Shown piece by piece: positions 37,933-45,182 of a DNA stretch of 64,000 nt. The position numbers were made by a program, and so were the translations under genes. Position 1 is the first letter of the stretch. Every line of letters begins with the position of its first letter. Source of the DNA: Actinocatenispora thailandica (GTDB taxonomy: Bacteria; Actinomycetota; Actinomycetes; Mycobacteriales; Micromonosporaceae); contig NZ_AP023355.1 in the NCBI RefSeq assembly GCF_016865425.1, forward strand, positions 990,198 through 1,054,197, given 5' to 3'. The notes beneath the pieces were generated by a model, which was not told the origin of the DNA, did no database searches, and saw nothing but the letters and a program-made list of their open reading frames with translations.

Positions 37933-37972
37933 CGGAACGCTGTTCCGATACTGTTTCCGGAACAGCGTTCCG
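37933..37972. promoter_or_regulatory. Pair of GGAAC-N3-GTTCC operators
   Basis: CGGAACGCTGTTCCG (37933-37947) and CGGAACAGCGTTCCG (37958-37972) are each dyads (GGAAC-N3-GTTCC) and exact reverse complements of each other, spaced by 10 bases. They lie 41 bases before the alpha/beta-hydrolase start, typical of TetR-family operators. The half-site differs from that of the neighbouring TetR gene, so another repressor must bind here. Confidence 0.7.
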
Positions 37973-38013
37973 CTAACTCTGGCGGGGCGCGCCGACCGAA
38001 AGCAGCCTCCGCC

Positions 38014-38919
38014 ATGCCGCCCAGCCAGCTCGAACCCCAGCTGATCGCCATCAAGCCCATCGCCGTCCCGACCACCGGCCGCGGCCCCGAACTGCGGGTC
38101 AAGGTCACCGCCCCGGCCGGCGGCGGGCAACTCCCGGTGATCGTGTTCTCGCACGGCAACGGATGGTCCATGGACGGCTACGAGCCGCTCGTCGACCGCT
38201 GGGCCGCTGCCGGGTTCGCCGTCGTCCAGCCCACCCACCTCGACTCCCGGCGCAACGGCATCGGGTTCGACGATCCGCGGTTCGGCACCATCTGGCGGAG
38301 CCGGATCGCGGATCTGCACGCGATCCTCGACAACCTCGACCCGATCCTCGCCGGTGCCGGCGGGCTGGATGCCCGGCCCGACCGCGACCGGGTCGCCGTC
38401 GTCGGGCACTCCTGGGGAGCCCAGACGGCCGGCGCCGTGCTCGGCGCCCGGGTGCTCGACGCCGACGGCATCCCCGGCGAGGACTTCACCCACCCCGCCG
38501 CGAAGGCCGGGGTGCTCCTCGCGGCGGCCGGCACCGGCGACACGCTCACCGCGTTCGCGGCCGAGCATCTGCCGTTCATGCGGCCGGACTACGCCACCAT
38601 GCGCGCGCCGGCGCTGATCGTCGCCGGCGACCGGGACCGGTCGGCGCTGTCCACCCGCGGGCCGGACTGGTTCACCGACGCGTACCACCTGAGCCCGGCG
38701 CCGAAGCGCCTGCTCACCGTCGTCGACGGGGAGCACACCCTCGGCGGTATCGCCGGCGAGAGCGTGGCCGAGACCACCGACGAGGACCCGGCCCGCGTCG
38801 CCCTGGTGGCGGTCGCGACCGCCACCTACCTGCGCGACGTGTTCGCGATCGACCGCGGCGGCTGGACGAACCTGCGGCACGGTGTCGGCGACGGCAGCTA
38901 CCGCATCGACGCGAAGTGA
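38014..38919 (+). CDS. Alpha/beta-hydrolase (chlorophyllase/dienelactone-hydrolase-like)
   Basis: A 301-residue cytoplasmic alpha/beta-hydrolase. The oxyanion region is VIVFSHGNGWSMDGYEPL; the nucleophile elbow is VVGHSWGAQT (Ser at about residue 132); the acid is probably in LIVAGDRDRSA and the base in VVDGEHTLGG. The N-terminal PVIVFSHG and long loop after strand 4 are like those of PAF-acetylhydrolase/chlorophyllase-type enzymes. The substrate is unknown. Its start follows a pair of strong inverted operators, so expression is likely induced by a specific ligand. Confidence 0.82.
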   Translation: MPPSQLEPQLIAIKPIAVPTTGRGPELRVKVTAPAGGGQLPVIVFSHGNGWSMDGYEPLVDRWAAAGFAVVQPTHLDSRRNGIGFDDPRFGTIWRSRIADLHAILDNLDPILAGAGGLDARPDRDRVAVVGHSWGAQTAGAVLGARVLDADGIPGEDFTHPAAKAGVLLAAAGTGDTLTAFAAEHLPFMRPDYATMRAPALIVAGDRDRSALSTRGPDWFTDAYHLSPAPKRLLTVVDGEHTLGGIAGESVAETTDEDPARVALVAVATATYLRDVFAIDRGGWTNLRHGVGDGSYRIDAK

Positions 38920-38958
38920 CCTCGCGGCCGCCACGGGCGGGCGGCAGCCGGCTGGCCG

Positions 38959-39082
38959 GCACCGCCCACCCGTGCCATCGCCTGGCTCAGCACCGCCCGG
39001 CCGTGCCATGACCGGGCTCAGCACCGCCCGGACGCGGCACGACCTGGCTCGGTGCCGCCCGGCCGTGCCGGGGCTTGCCCGG
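38959..39082. repeat. 31-bp tandem repeat (4 units)
   Basis: Units start at 38959, 38990, 39021 and 39052. Units one and two differ at only a few positions; three and four are more diverged. All begin GCACCGCCC or GTGCCGCCC and contain a GTGCC or GGCAC segment. Function unknown; it may work as a transcription stop for the hydrolase gene. Confidence 0.75.
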
Positions 39083-39222
39083 CGCGCGCCGGGTGACCGC
39101 AGGCCGGTGCCGGCGGGCAGCAGCGTGCGCGCCCGAGTTGGCGTGCTGGCCGGAGAGGGCGACGTCTGTCACGATGTCCGCAGCGATGGCCCTCGATCTG
39201 TTGCAAAGAGCAGTTCGGCTGA

Positions 39223-39241
39223 TTAGGTTAGCCTTCCTGAA
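39223..39241. promoter_or_regulatory. IdeR/DmdR-like iron box
   Basis: TTAGGTTAGCCTTCCTGAA matches the actinobacterial iron-box consensus (TTAGGTTAG-S-CTAACCTAA) perfectly over the left nine bases and at five of nine in the right half. It is in an AT-rich pocket 38 bases before the GTG start of the ferritin-like pair, the right distance for an iron-dependent repressor to block the promoter. Confidence 0.55.
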
Positions 39242-39279
39242 GGTTCAAGTGCGGTGGTGGTGGCCGCCGGGGGTGGCCG

Positions 39280-40313
39280 GTGACTGGAGCAATCGAGACC
39301 GACGATGCGTCGCGTGCGCTGGACGCCCGGCTGCGGGCGCACGCCGCCGGCGCCGACGAGAGCCACGACCCGATCGAGTACCCCGAGCCCCCCGCACCGA
39401 ACCCGGACTTCGCCGCCGGCGTTCGCGCCGTGGCCCGGCTGGAGCGGTCGACGATTCCGCGGCTGCGCCGGATGCTCGTCTCGCCGACCCACCTCGACGC
39501 CCGGCTGACCGCGTTCTTCTCCACCTGGGCGTACGAGCGCTACTGGATCGCCGATCGGCTCGACCAGCTCGGCGCCGCGTACGCGTCCGGCGGTACCGGG
39601 ACGTCCGGGGACGCGGCGCCGGAGGCCGCCGCCGGGCGGTCCGGCACTGCGGCGCCGCCGGGCCGCGCTTCGCGTACCGCCGCCGGTTCCGATGGCAGCT
39701 CCGGCGTCGAGGCTGACCCGGCCGGCGAGCCCGAGGAGGCCGGCGAGCCCGAGGAGGCCGGCGAGCTGGCGTCCGCCGGCGAGCCGGGCGCTGCCGACGA
39801 GGCGGCGGACGGGGTCGACGACCGGGCGGCGCTGCGCCGGGACCGGCGCGAGCGGGTGTGGCTGCTCGGTGCGTCGATCGCCACCAACCTGGTCGGCGCG
39901 CCGATGGTCGCCGCGCACGTACTGCAGTGCCTCGTCGACGAGTGGGTGCTGGCCGAGGTGTACGCGGCGCTCGCCGACGAGGCGCCGGACGCGCGGTCGG
40001 CCGAGGTCGTGGACGACATCCGGCGGGTCAAGGCCGAACACGCCGAGATCCTGCGACTGGCCTTCGCGCTCCGGCTGCCGGCGGCGGGGCCGGGCGGCGG
40101 CTGGTCGGCTGGGCGTTGCGGCGGATCGGCTGGCCGGCGGACGCCGCGGTGCGGCCGGCGCAGACCCGGGCGCTGCGGCGGCTGGTGCGCAGCCCCGCGG
40201 CGAGCCTGGACCGCATCGCCGAGCGGATCGGCGCGCTGGGGCTCGGCGAGCACCGGCCCGCGTTGCTGGCACCGAGGCGTACCACCGTGCTGCGCATTCG
40301 AAGGGTGAGATGA
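39280..40313 (+). CDS. Ferritin-like protein, degenerate paralogue (frame-disrupted)
   Basis: A protein of about 344 residues read across one break near 40081-40100 (one missing base, probably C). Its helices parallel those of the next gene: SPTHLDARLTAFFSTWAYERYWIADRLDQLG here against TPSQVDGEVSTFMTMWNREEYWHGEALAAVLG there, and VKAEHAEILRLAFALR against KQETRHVAFYASQARR. The EYWHGE iron ligands are replaced (ERYWIADR), so it should not bind a di-iron site. A low-complexity insert (residues about 108-185; Gly/Ala/Glu with EEAGEP repeats) interrupts the fold. The C-terminus (LVGWALRRIGWPADAAV...) is in the shifted frame. GTG start at 39280; its stop overlaps the next start. Confidence 0.68.
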
Positions 40314-41119
40314 CCATGGCGTTCGACACCACGAAGTTTGCCCGGGACTCCAGACGGTTGGCGTGGCAGGATCTCGACTTCGCCAGCTTCCGCACCGATC
40401 CGCTGTCCCCCGAGACGCTGCGCAGCCTGCGCTACATGTGCGACATCGAGTTCCACACCGTCTGCTACATGCGTGACATGTTGATGACCCCGTCCCAGGT
40501 GGACGGCGAGGTCAGCACGTTCATGACGATGTGGAACCGGGAGGAGTACTGGCACGGCGAGGCGCTCGCCGCGGTGCTCGGCGAGCACGGCATCACCGTC
40601 GACTACGACGAGCTGAAGGCGACGCGGTTGCGGGCCGGCTGGAAGGACAAGCTTGCCCCGGTCCGGCAGGCGCTGGCCGGGATGCTGGTCGGTGCCGACT
40701 TCATCGCCGTACACATGAGCTGGGGTGCGGCGAACGAGTGGTCGGCGACGGCGGCGTACCAGCGGCTCGCGGCGATGGAGTCGCATCCCGCGCTGAGCCC
40801 GCTGCTGCGCCGCATCGCGAAGCAGGAGACCCGGCACGTGGCGTTCTACGCCTCGCAGGCGCGCCGCCGGCTCGAACGCAGCCGCAAGGCGCAGCTGCTC
40901 ACCCGGTACGCGCTGCGCAAGTTCTGGGGCCCGGTCGGTTCCGGGGTGACGCCCGATGCGGAGGTCGCGCACGTGATGGGGCACCTGTTCGCCGGGCCCG
41001 ACGGTGCCGGGCAGATCGACCGGATCGACGGGCACATCGCGAACCTGCCGGGCATGGCGGGGCTGTCGATCGTCCGGGACGCCTTCGCCTCCCGCCGGAT
41101 CCCGCTGGGAGCGCACTGA
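40310..41119 (+). CDS. Ferritin-like di-iron protein, acyl-ACP-desaturase-type
   Basis: A 269-residue helical protein with the di-iron ligands of the ferritin-like/type-2 acyl-ACP-desaturase superfamily: EFHTVCYMRD (first Glu), EEYWHGE (E-x-x-H), and KQETRHVAFYASQ (E-x-x-H). It probably binds two irons and activates O2, perhaps for acyl-chain desaturation or oxidation; it is shorter than plant and mycobacterial desaturases, so substrate and reaction are uncertain. ATG 40310 overlaps the stop of the degenerate paralogue by 4 bases, suggesting a heteromer. Both follow an iron box. Confidence 0.78.
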   Translation: MTMAFDTTKFARDSRRLAWQDLDFASFRTDPLSPETLRSLRYMCDIEFHTVCYMRDMLMTPSQVDGEVSTFMTMWNREEYWHGEALAAVLGEHGITVDYDELKATRLRAGWKDKLAPVRQALAGMLVGADFIAVHMSWGAANEWSATAAYQRLAAMESHPALSPLLRRIAKQETRHVAFYASQARRRLERSRKAQLLTRYALRKFWGPVGSGVTPDAEVAHVMGHLFAGPDGAGQIDRIDGHIANLPGMAGLSIVRDAFASRRIPLGAH

Positions 41120-41128
41120 CCCGGTGTC

Positions 41129-41149
41129 GCCGCGGGGCGGCCCCGCGGC
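41129..41149. terminator. GC-rich hairpin between convergent genes
   Basis: GCCGCGGGG (41129-41137) pairs perfectly with CCCCGCGGC (41141-41149) around a 3-base loop, giving a 9-bp all-GC stem just after the ferritin-like stop and before the aldo/keto-reductase stop. It has no T run, as common for actinomycete terminators, and could serve both strands. Confidence 0.6.
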
Positions 41150-41157
41150 CAGGCCGA

Positions 41158-42162
41158 TCATCCACCGTGGCTGGCCGGGGCCTGCCGTTCGGCGCCTGCC
41201 TCGTCCGGCCAGTTGTCCTCGTCGACGGCGATGTCGGTGGAGTGGGTCGGCACCGCGTCGAGCGCGGCGAGGGCGTCGTCGGGGATCTCGACGTCACCGG
41301 CGGCGATGTTGGCCGCGAGGTGTTCGGCGCTCGCGGTACCGGGGATGAGCAGGACGTTCGGTGCGTGCCGGAGCAGCCAGGCGAGCCCGACCTGCGCGGC
41401 GGTGACGCCGAGCGACTCGGCGACCGCCACGACCTCCGGTACGTCCTGGACGTGGGTCATGCCCGGGAACGCGCCACCCAGCGGGAAGAACGGCATCCAG
41501 GCGATCTGCTCGGTCTGGCAGAGCCGCAGGGTCGGCTCGTCGTCCCGGGCGACGAGGCTGTACGCGTTCTGCACGCAGACGATGCCGGCCGGAACCGCCC
41601 GGCGCACCTCGTCCGCGGTGACGCCGCTGAGCCCGATCGCGCCGATCTTGCCCTCGTCCCGCAGTGCGGTCATGACGGCGAGCTGGTCGTCGAGGTCGAC
41701 GATCTGGTCGCCGGTGGGGCGTAGCCCGGGGCCGCTGCCGAGCCGGCGCAGGTTCACCACCGGAATCTGGTCGAGGCCGAGGCTGCGCAGGTTGTCCTCG
41801 ACGCTGGCGCGCAGCTGTTCGGGGCGTTGGGCGGAGCGCAGCGGGATGCGGGCGCCCAGGTCCGGGTCGGCGCCGACCTTGCTGACCACCACGACCCCGT
41901 CGTCCGGCCGGTACGCGTCGCGGATCAGCTCGTTGACGAAGCCGTTGCCGTAGAACTGCGCGGTGTCGACGTGGTCGGCGCCCAGCTCGACGGCCCGGCG
42001 CAGGACGGCGAGGGCCGCGGCACGGTCGTCGTGCAACCGCTCCAGCTGCATCGCTCCGTAGCCGATGCGGGAGACGGTGTGCCGGCCGAGCGGGCCGGTG
42101 CCGCCGGCGTGGACGGTGCCGACGGCGGGCTGCGGCGTTGCGGGCGAATGGCTCGTGGGCAT
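41158..42162 (-). CDS. Aldo/keto reductase
   Basis: A 334-residue NADPH-dependent aldo/keto reductase (TIM barrel). GADHVDTAQFYGNGFVNELI contains the catalytic Asp and Tyr, VVVVSKVG the Lys, and LGLDQIPVVNLRRLG replaces the usual His with Asn (as in the oxidoreductase YdbC/Tas-like subgroup). The NADP loop is LLIPGTASAEHLAANI. Its substrate is unknown (carbonyl compounds). The upstream gene is a divergent TetR with operators between them, the standard pair of an inducible detoxifying enzyme and its repressor. Confidence 0.9.
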   Translation of the reverse strand: MPTSHSPATPQPAVGTVHAGGTGPLGRHTVSRIGYGAMQLERLHDDRAAALAVLRRAVELGADHVDTAQFYGNGFVNELIRDAYRPDDGVVVVSKVGADPDLGARIPLRSAQRPEQLRASVEDNLRSLGLDQIPVVNLRRLGSGPGLRPTGDQIVDLDDQLAVMTALRDEGKIGAIGLSGVTADEVRRAVPAGIVCVQNAYSLVARDDEPTLRLCQTEQIAWMPFFPLGGAFPGMTHVQDVPEVVAVAESLGVTAAQVGLAWLLRHAPNVLLIPGTASAEHLAANIAAGDVEIPDDALAALDAVPTHSTDIAVDEDNWPDEAGAERQAPASHGG

Positions 42163-42191
42163 GGCGGCCTCCGGTGTGCGACGATGGATTT

Positions 42192-42248
42192 AAGCGGAAC
42201 TACCTCCGCTTCATCGACTGTAGCACTGTTCTGGAGGTGCCTCCGCTT
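42192..42248. promoter_or_regulatory. TetR operators between aldo/keto reductase and TetR genes
   Basis: AAGCGGA-N6-TCCGCTT is a perfect inverted repeat at 42192-42211. The half-site CCTCCGCTT recurs at 42240-42248, overlapping the TetR start, where GGAGGTGCCTCC (42233-42244) forms a further dyad that includes the ribosome-binding site. Binding at both would repress the divergent reductase and the regulator itself. Confidence 0.65.
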
Positions 42249-42826
42249 TGGTTGGGGAGAAGGCCGCCCGAGCGCCGCGGGCCGACGCGCTGCGCAACCG
42301 GGACAAGCTCGTCCGGGCCGCCAAGGCGGCCTTCGCCGACGCCGACGGACCGGTGCCGCTGGAGGACATCGCCCGCGACGCCGGCGTCGGGGTCGGCACC
42401 CTGTACCGCAACTTCCCGACCCGGGAGGCGCTGGTCGAGGCGGTCTACGCGAGCGAGCTGGCGGCGCTCACCGACAGTGCCGCCGAGCTGCTGGAACGGC
42501 ACCCGCCGGACGTGGCGCTGCGTGCCTGGATGGGCGGGTACGCGCGGTTCTTCGCCGCGAAGCGGGGGATGGCCGACACGCTCCGCGCCGGCTGGGCCAG
42601 CGGCCGCATCGCCACCCCCAACACCCGGGAACGGCTCAGCGTCGCCGTCGGGCGCATCCTCGCGGCCGGTGCCGCGGCCGGCGTGCTGCGCGCCGACGCC
42701 GACCCGTACGACGTGACCACGATGCTGCTGGGCAGCTTCCTCGCCACCGCCTCCGGCGACAACGCCGACCGCATCGACGCGATGCTGGACCTGCTCGTCG
42801 ACGCGCTGCGCCCGACCCGGACCTGA
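42248..42826 (+). CDS. TetR family repressor
   Basis: A 192-residue TetR regulator with HTH LEDIARDAGVGVGTLYRNFPTREALVEAVY (residues about 38-67) and a helical effector domain. The start is the TTG at 42248 (MVGEKAARAPRADALRNRDK), 10 bases after GGAGG; no better start lies downstream before the HTH. Close to the repressors that control aldo/keto reductases in actinomycetes. Likely autoregulated through the AAGCGGA dyad. Confidence 0.87.
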   Translation: MVGEKAARAPRADALRNRDKLVRAAKAAFADADGPVPLEDIARDAGVGVGTLYRNFPTREALVEAVYASELAALTDSAAELLERHPPDVALRAWMGGYARFFAAKRGMADTLRAGWASGRIATPNTRERLSVAVGRILAAGAAAGVLRADADPYDVTTMLLGSFLATASGDNADRIDAMLDLLVDALRPTRT

Positions 42827-42844
42827 CCGGGGCGCGGGACGCGG

Positions 42845-43324
42845 TCAGGGCAGCAGCGGGAGCCTGCGCACCAGCTTGTCGACCCGGTTGCGCGGGCCGA
42901 CGATCCCGACCGCGAGGTACCCGAGCTCGCTGCCCGGCACGTCGCGCAGCCGGGCCAGGTACTCGTCGTAGACCCGGGTCTGCTGGGCCAGCCCGGGCAT
43001 GTCCGCCACGTACGTGCCGAGGGTGCCGCTCGCCTTGTCCCGCAACGTACGCAACTGCTCGGTCGAGGCGGCGAGCACGGTGCAGCCGGCCCACGGCAGG
43101 CCCGGATGGACGGTACCGCCGCGGTCGGCGCCGTCCGGGCCGAGCAGGCCGGGCACCGCCCGCGCGGTGGCGGCGGCGACGCAGATCGCCGCGTTGACCG
43201 CCAGCCCGGCCGGCAGCGCGTCGTCGACGGCGACGACCCACTTGAGCCGGGCCGCTCGGGTCGGGGCGGCGGTGTCGATCTCGTCGGGCGCGAACCCGAC
43301 GGTGCTCTCGGCGATGGATGTCAC
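42845..43324 (-). CDS. DUF2000 family protein
   Basis: A 159-residue protein of the DUF2000 type (peptidyl-tRNA-hydrolase-II-like fold): LKWVVAVDDALPAGLAVNAAICVAAATARAVPGLLG, AGCTVLAASTEQLRTLRDKA and GYLAVGIVGPRNRVDKLVRRLPLLP. The N-terminal part FAPDEIDTAAPTRAARLKWV and the core Gly/Ala strands match. Biochemical function unknown. GTG start at 43324, divergent from the Lrp-type gene with a shared inverted repeat; such pairs are common, suggesting Lrp controls it. Confidence 0.78.
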   Translation of the reverse strand: MTSIAESTVGFAPDEIDTAAPTRAARLKWVVAVDDALPAGLAVNAAICVAAATARAVPGLLGPDGADRGGTVHPGLPWAGCTVLAASTEQLRTLRDKASGTLGTYVADMPGLAQQTRVYDEYLARLRDVPGSELGYLAVGIVGPRNRVDKLVRRLPLLP

Positions 43325-43339
43325 GAGCGCCTCACTGTC

Positions 43340-43408
43340 ACGAAGTACGGACGATGTGCAATACGCTAGGCATTGCTGCGAGACAGCGTCAACAGATCCG
43401 TATTTCGT
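43340..43408. promoter_or_regulatory. Lrp-type inverted operator pair
   Basis: ACGAAGTACGGA (43340-43351) and TCCGTATTTCGT (43397-43408) are inverted repeats agreeing at 11 of 12 positions, 45 bases apart, in the divergent region of the DUF2000 and Lrp genes. Two well separated sites on about five helical turns are typical for DNA-wrapping Lrp/AsnC octamers. Confidence 0.6.
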
Positions 43409-43428
43409 ACGGCAAAGGCGGGTAGACG

Positions 43429-43971
43429 GTGGACCTGGACGAACTTGATACGGCGATCCTGCGGGAACTGCAGGCGAATGCACGGCGCACCAACCGGGAC
43501 GTGGCCGCCGCGGTCGGCGTGTCGCCCACCACCGCGCTGGACCGTACCCGGGCGCTGCAGGAGCGCGGGGTGATCCGCGGCGCGCTGCTCGACGTGGACC
43601 TGGCCGCGGTCGGCCGGCCGGTGCAGGCGCTGATCGCGGTCCGGATCCGGCCGCCGTCGCGGGCGGTGATCGAGGCGTTCCGGGAGTGGGTCTCGGCGCT
43701 GCCCGAGACGCTCGCCGTGTTCGTCACCTCGGGGACCGAGGACTTCCTGATCCACGTCGCGGTCGCCGACAACGAGAGCCTGTACGCGTTCGTGATCGAC
43801 CGGCTGACCCAGCGCGCCGAGATCGCCGACGTCCGGACCTCCGTCGTCTACGAGCACCTGCGCAACCGGGCGGTCGTGCCGACCGGTACCGGGGCCGCGG
43901 TGCGAGCCGGCCGGGCCGATCCATCCGGGGCCGCCGGTCATCGGGCGCCGGCCCGGCGTCAGCGGCGCTGA
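43429..43971 (+). CDS. Lrp/AsnC family regulator
   Basis: A 180-residue feast/famine regulator: HTH LDTAILRELQANARRTNRDVAAAVGVSPTTALDRTRALQERGVIRG (residues about 5-52) and the RAM ligand-binding domain (LIAVRIRPPSRAVIEAFREWVSALPETLAVFVTSGTEDFLIHVAV). The C-terminal basic tail (about 25 residues) is longer than usual. GTG start at 43429. Likely regulates the divergent DUF2000 gene. Confidence 0.9.
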   Translation: MDLDELDTAILRELQANARRTNRDVAAAVGVSPTTALDRTRALQERGVIRGALLDVDLAAVGRPVQALIAVRIRPPSRAVIEAFREWVSALPETLAVFVTSGTEDFLIHVAVADNESLYAFVIDRLTQRAEIADVRTSVVYEHLRNRAVVPTGTGAAVRAGRADPSGAAGHRAPARRQRR

Positions 43972-44178
43972 CCGCCCGCGACGGGCTGGCGGCCCGTGCC
44001 CGATGCCCGATCGGGGGGTCGCAGTTGTCGGTCGAACGGGCAGTGTTTCCCGGCGGCACGGCCCATGGCCGCGACCGAAGCGTTCTCGCGACCATGGCAC
44101 CGGCCGCGAAAGTCGAACCTGCGCGGCCGCACCGCGTCGCCGACGGCGCAGCCGGAGTTCGGAAGGGACGTCCATCGA

Positions 44179-45114
44179 GTGATCGACAAGGCGCGACGCG
44201 CACTGCGCCGAATCGTGACGCCGTTGCAGGGGATCGAACGCAACACCGCGCGGCTGCCCAAGGCCATCGCGGACCAGCACGCCAGGGACCGCAAGGTGCT
44301 GCAGAAGATCCTGACCGAGTTGCAGGAGCAGCGCCAGTACCTGGAGATCTTCCGGCTGGCGATGACGGGACCGATCCTGGACGACGTCGAGTCGGTCGTC
44401 GAGCCCCGGCAGCTGGGCTTCCTGGAAACGCTGGCGGAGATCCGGAAGAACCGGCTCAGCTTCGCCCGGTTCGGCGACGGCGAGCTGCGGATGATGCTGC
44501 GGCCGGACTACACGCTGCGGTTCCAGCGCAACTCGCCCGAGCTGCGGCAGGCGCTGCGGGCACTGCTGACCGAGCCGCGGTACCGGGACGAGCCGAACCT
44601 GCTGCTCGGCCTGCCCTTCCCGTACGGGGTGCGGCACTGGTCCGGGGTCTGGGCCGACATCTGGCCGCAGCTGCGACCGCTGGTGGCCGACCTCGACCGG
44701 TTCGGTACCACGCACGTGAGCCGGCCGGTGTTCTTCAGCTACACGCGCGACGCGGGGGTCGCGGCGTGGCGGTCGGTCTGGGCCGACCGCCGGATCTGCG
44801 TGATCACCGGCGAGAACTCGCGGTTCACCCTGCTGCCGGCGCTGTTCGACAACGTGGCGGACGCGACGTTCCTGCACTCGACGCCGCGGGACGCGTTCGA
44901 CGACGTACCCCGGCTGGTGGCCGAGGCGATGGACCACGACGCCGAGCTGTTCCTCATCGCGCTCGGCCCGGCCGGCAGCGTGCTCGCCGCCGAACTGGCG
45001 CTTCGCGGCCGGTGGGCGCTGGACGTGGGGCACATCAGCGACAGCTACCAGGTGGAGTACGAGGACGGCGACTGGCCGGAGCGCAAGGCGATCGTCTCGG
45101 CTTCCCCGCAGTGA
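44179..45114 (+). CDS. GT-D-type glycosyltransferase (DUF1792-like)
   Basis: A 311-residue protein that matches the DUF1792/GT-D fold family, known from streptococcal serine-rich-adhesin glycosylation. The signature is RLSFARFGDGELRMMLR (D-G-E metal-binding motif) followed by LRQALRALLTEPRY, an RRICVITGENSRFTLLPALFDN helix-strand, and AELFLIALGPAGSVLAAELALRGRWALDVGHI. A helical N-terminus (about 60 residues) precedes the domain. GTG 44179 follows GGAAGGGA with 10 bases spacing. Donor and acceptor are unknown; it begins the cell-surface polysaccharide region. Confidence 0.75.
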   Translation: MIDKARRALRRIVTPLQGIERNTARLPKAIADQHARDRKVLQKILTELQEQRQYLEIFRLAMTGPILDDVESVVEPRQLGFLETLAEIRKNRLSFARFGDGELRMMLRPDYTLRFQRNSPELRQALRALLTEPRYRDEPNLLLGLPFPYGVRHWSGVWADIWPQLRPLVADLDRFGTTHVSRPVFFSYTRDAGVAAWRSVWADRRICVITGENSRFTLLPALFDNVADATFLHSTPRDAFDDVPRLVAEAMDHDAELFLIALGPAGSVLAAELALRGRWALDVGHISDSYQVEYEDGDWPERKAIVSASPQ

Positions 45115-45182
45115 GGTGAGCGAGCCGGTCGCGCGGGATACGGTGAGCCGGTAGCGGCCGGTGGCGCCGCGACGGTACGGGG

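Larger units (their letters stand above)
38920..39279. other. 360-bp intergenic region with 31-bp tandem repeats and iron box
   Basis: Between the hydrolase and the ferritin-like pair. Four imperfect 31-bp units occupy 38959-39082, and an iron-box-like sequence lies at 39223-39241. No coding frame was convincing; the repeat units also carry GTGCC/GGCAC inverted motifs that could form hairpins. Confidence 0.55.
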
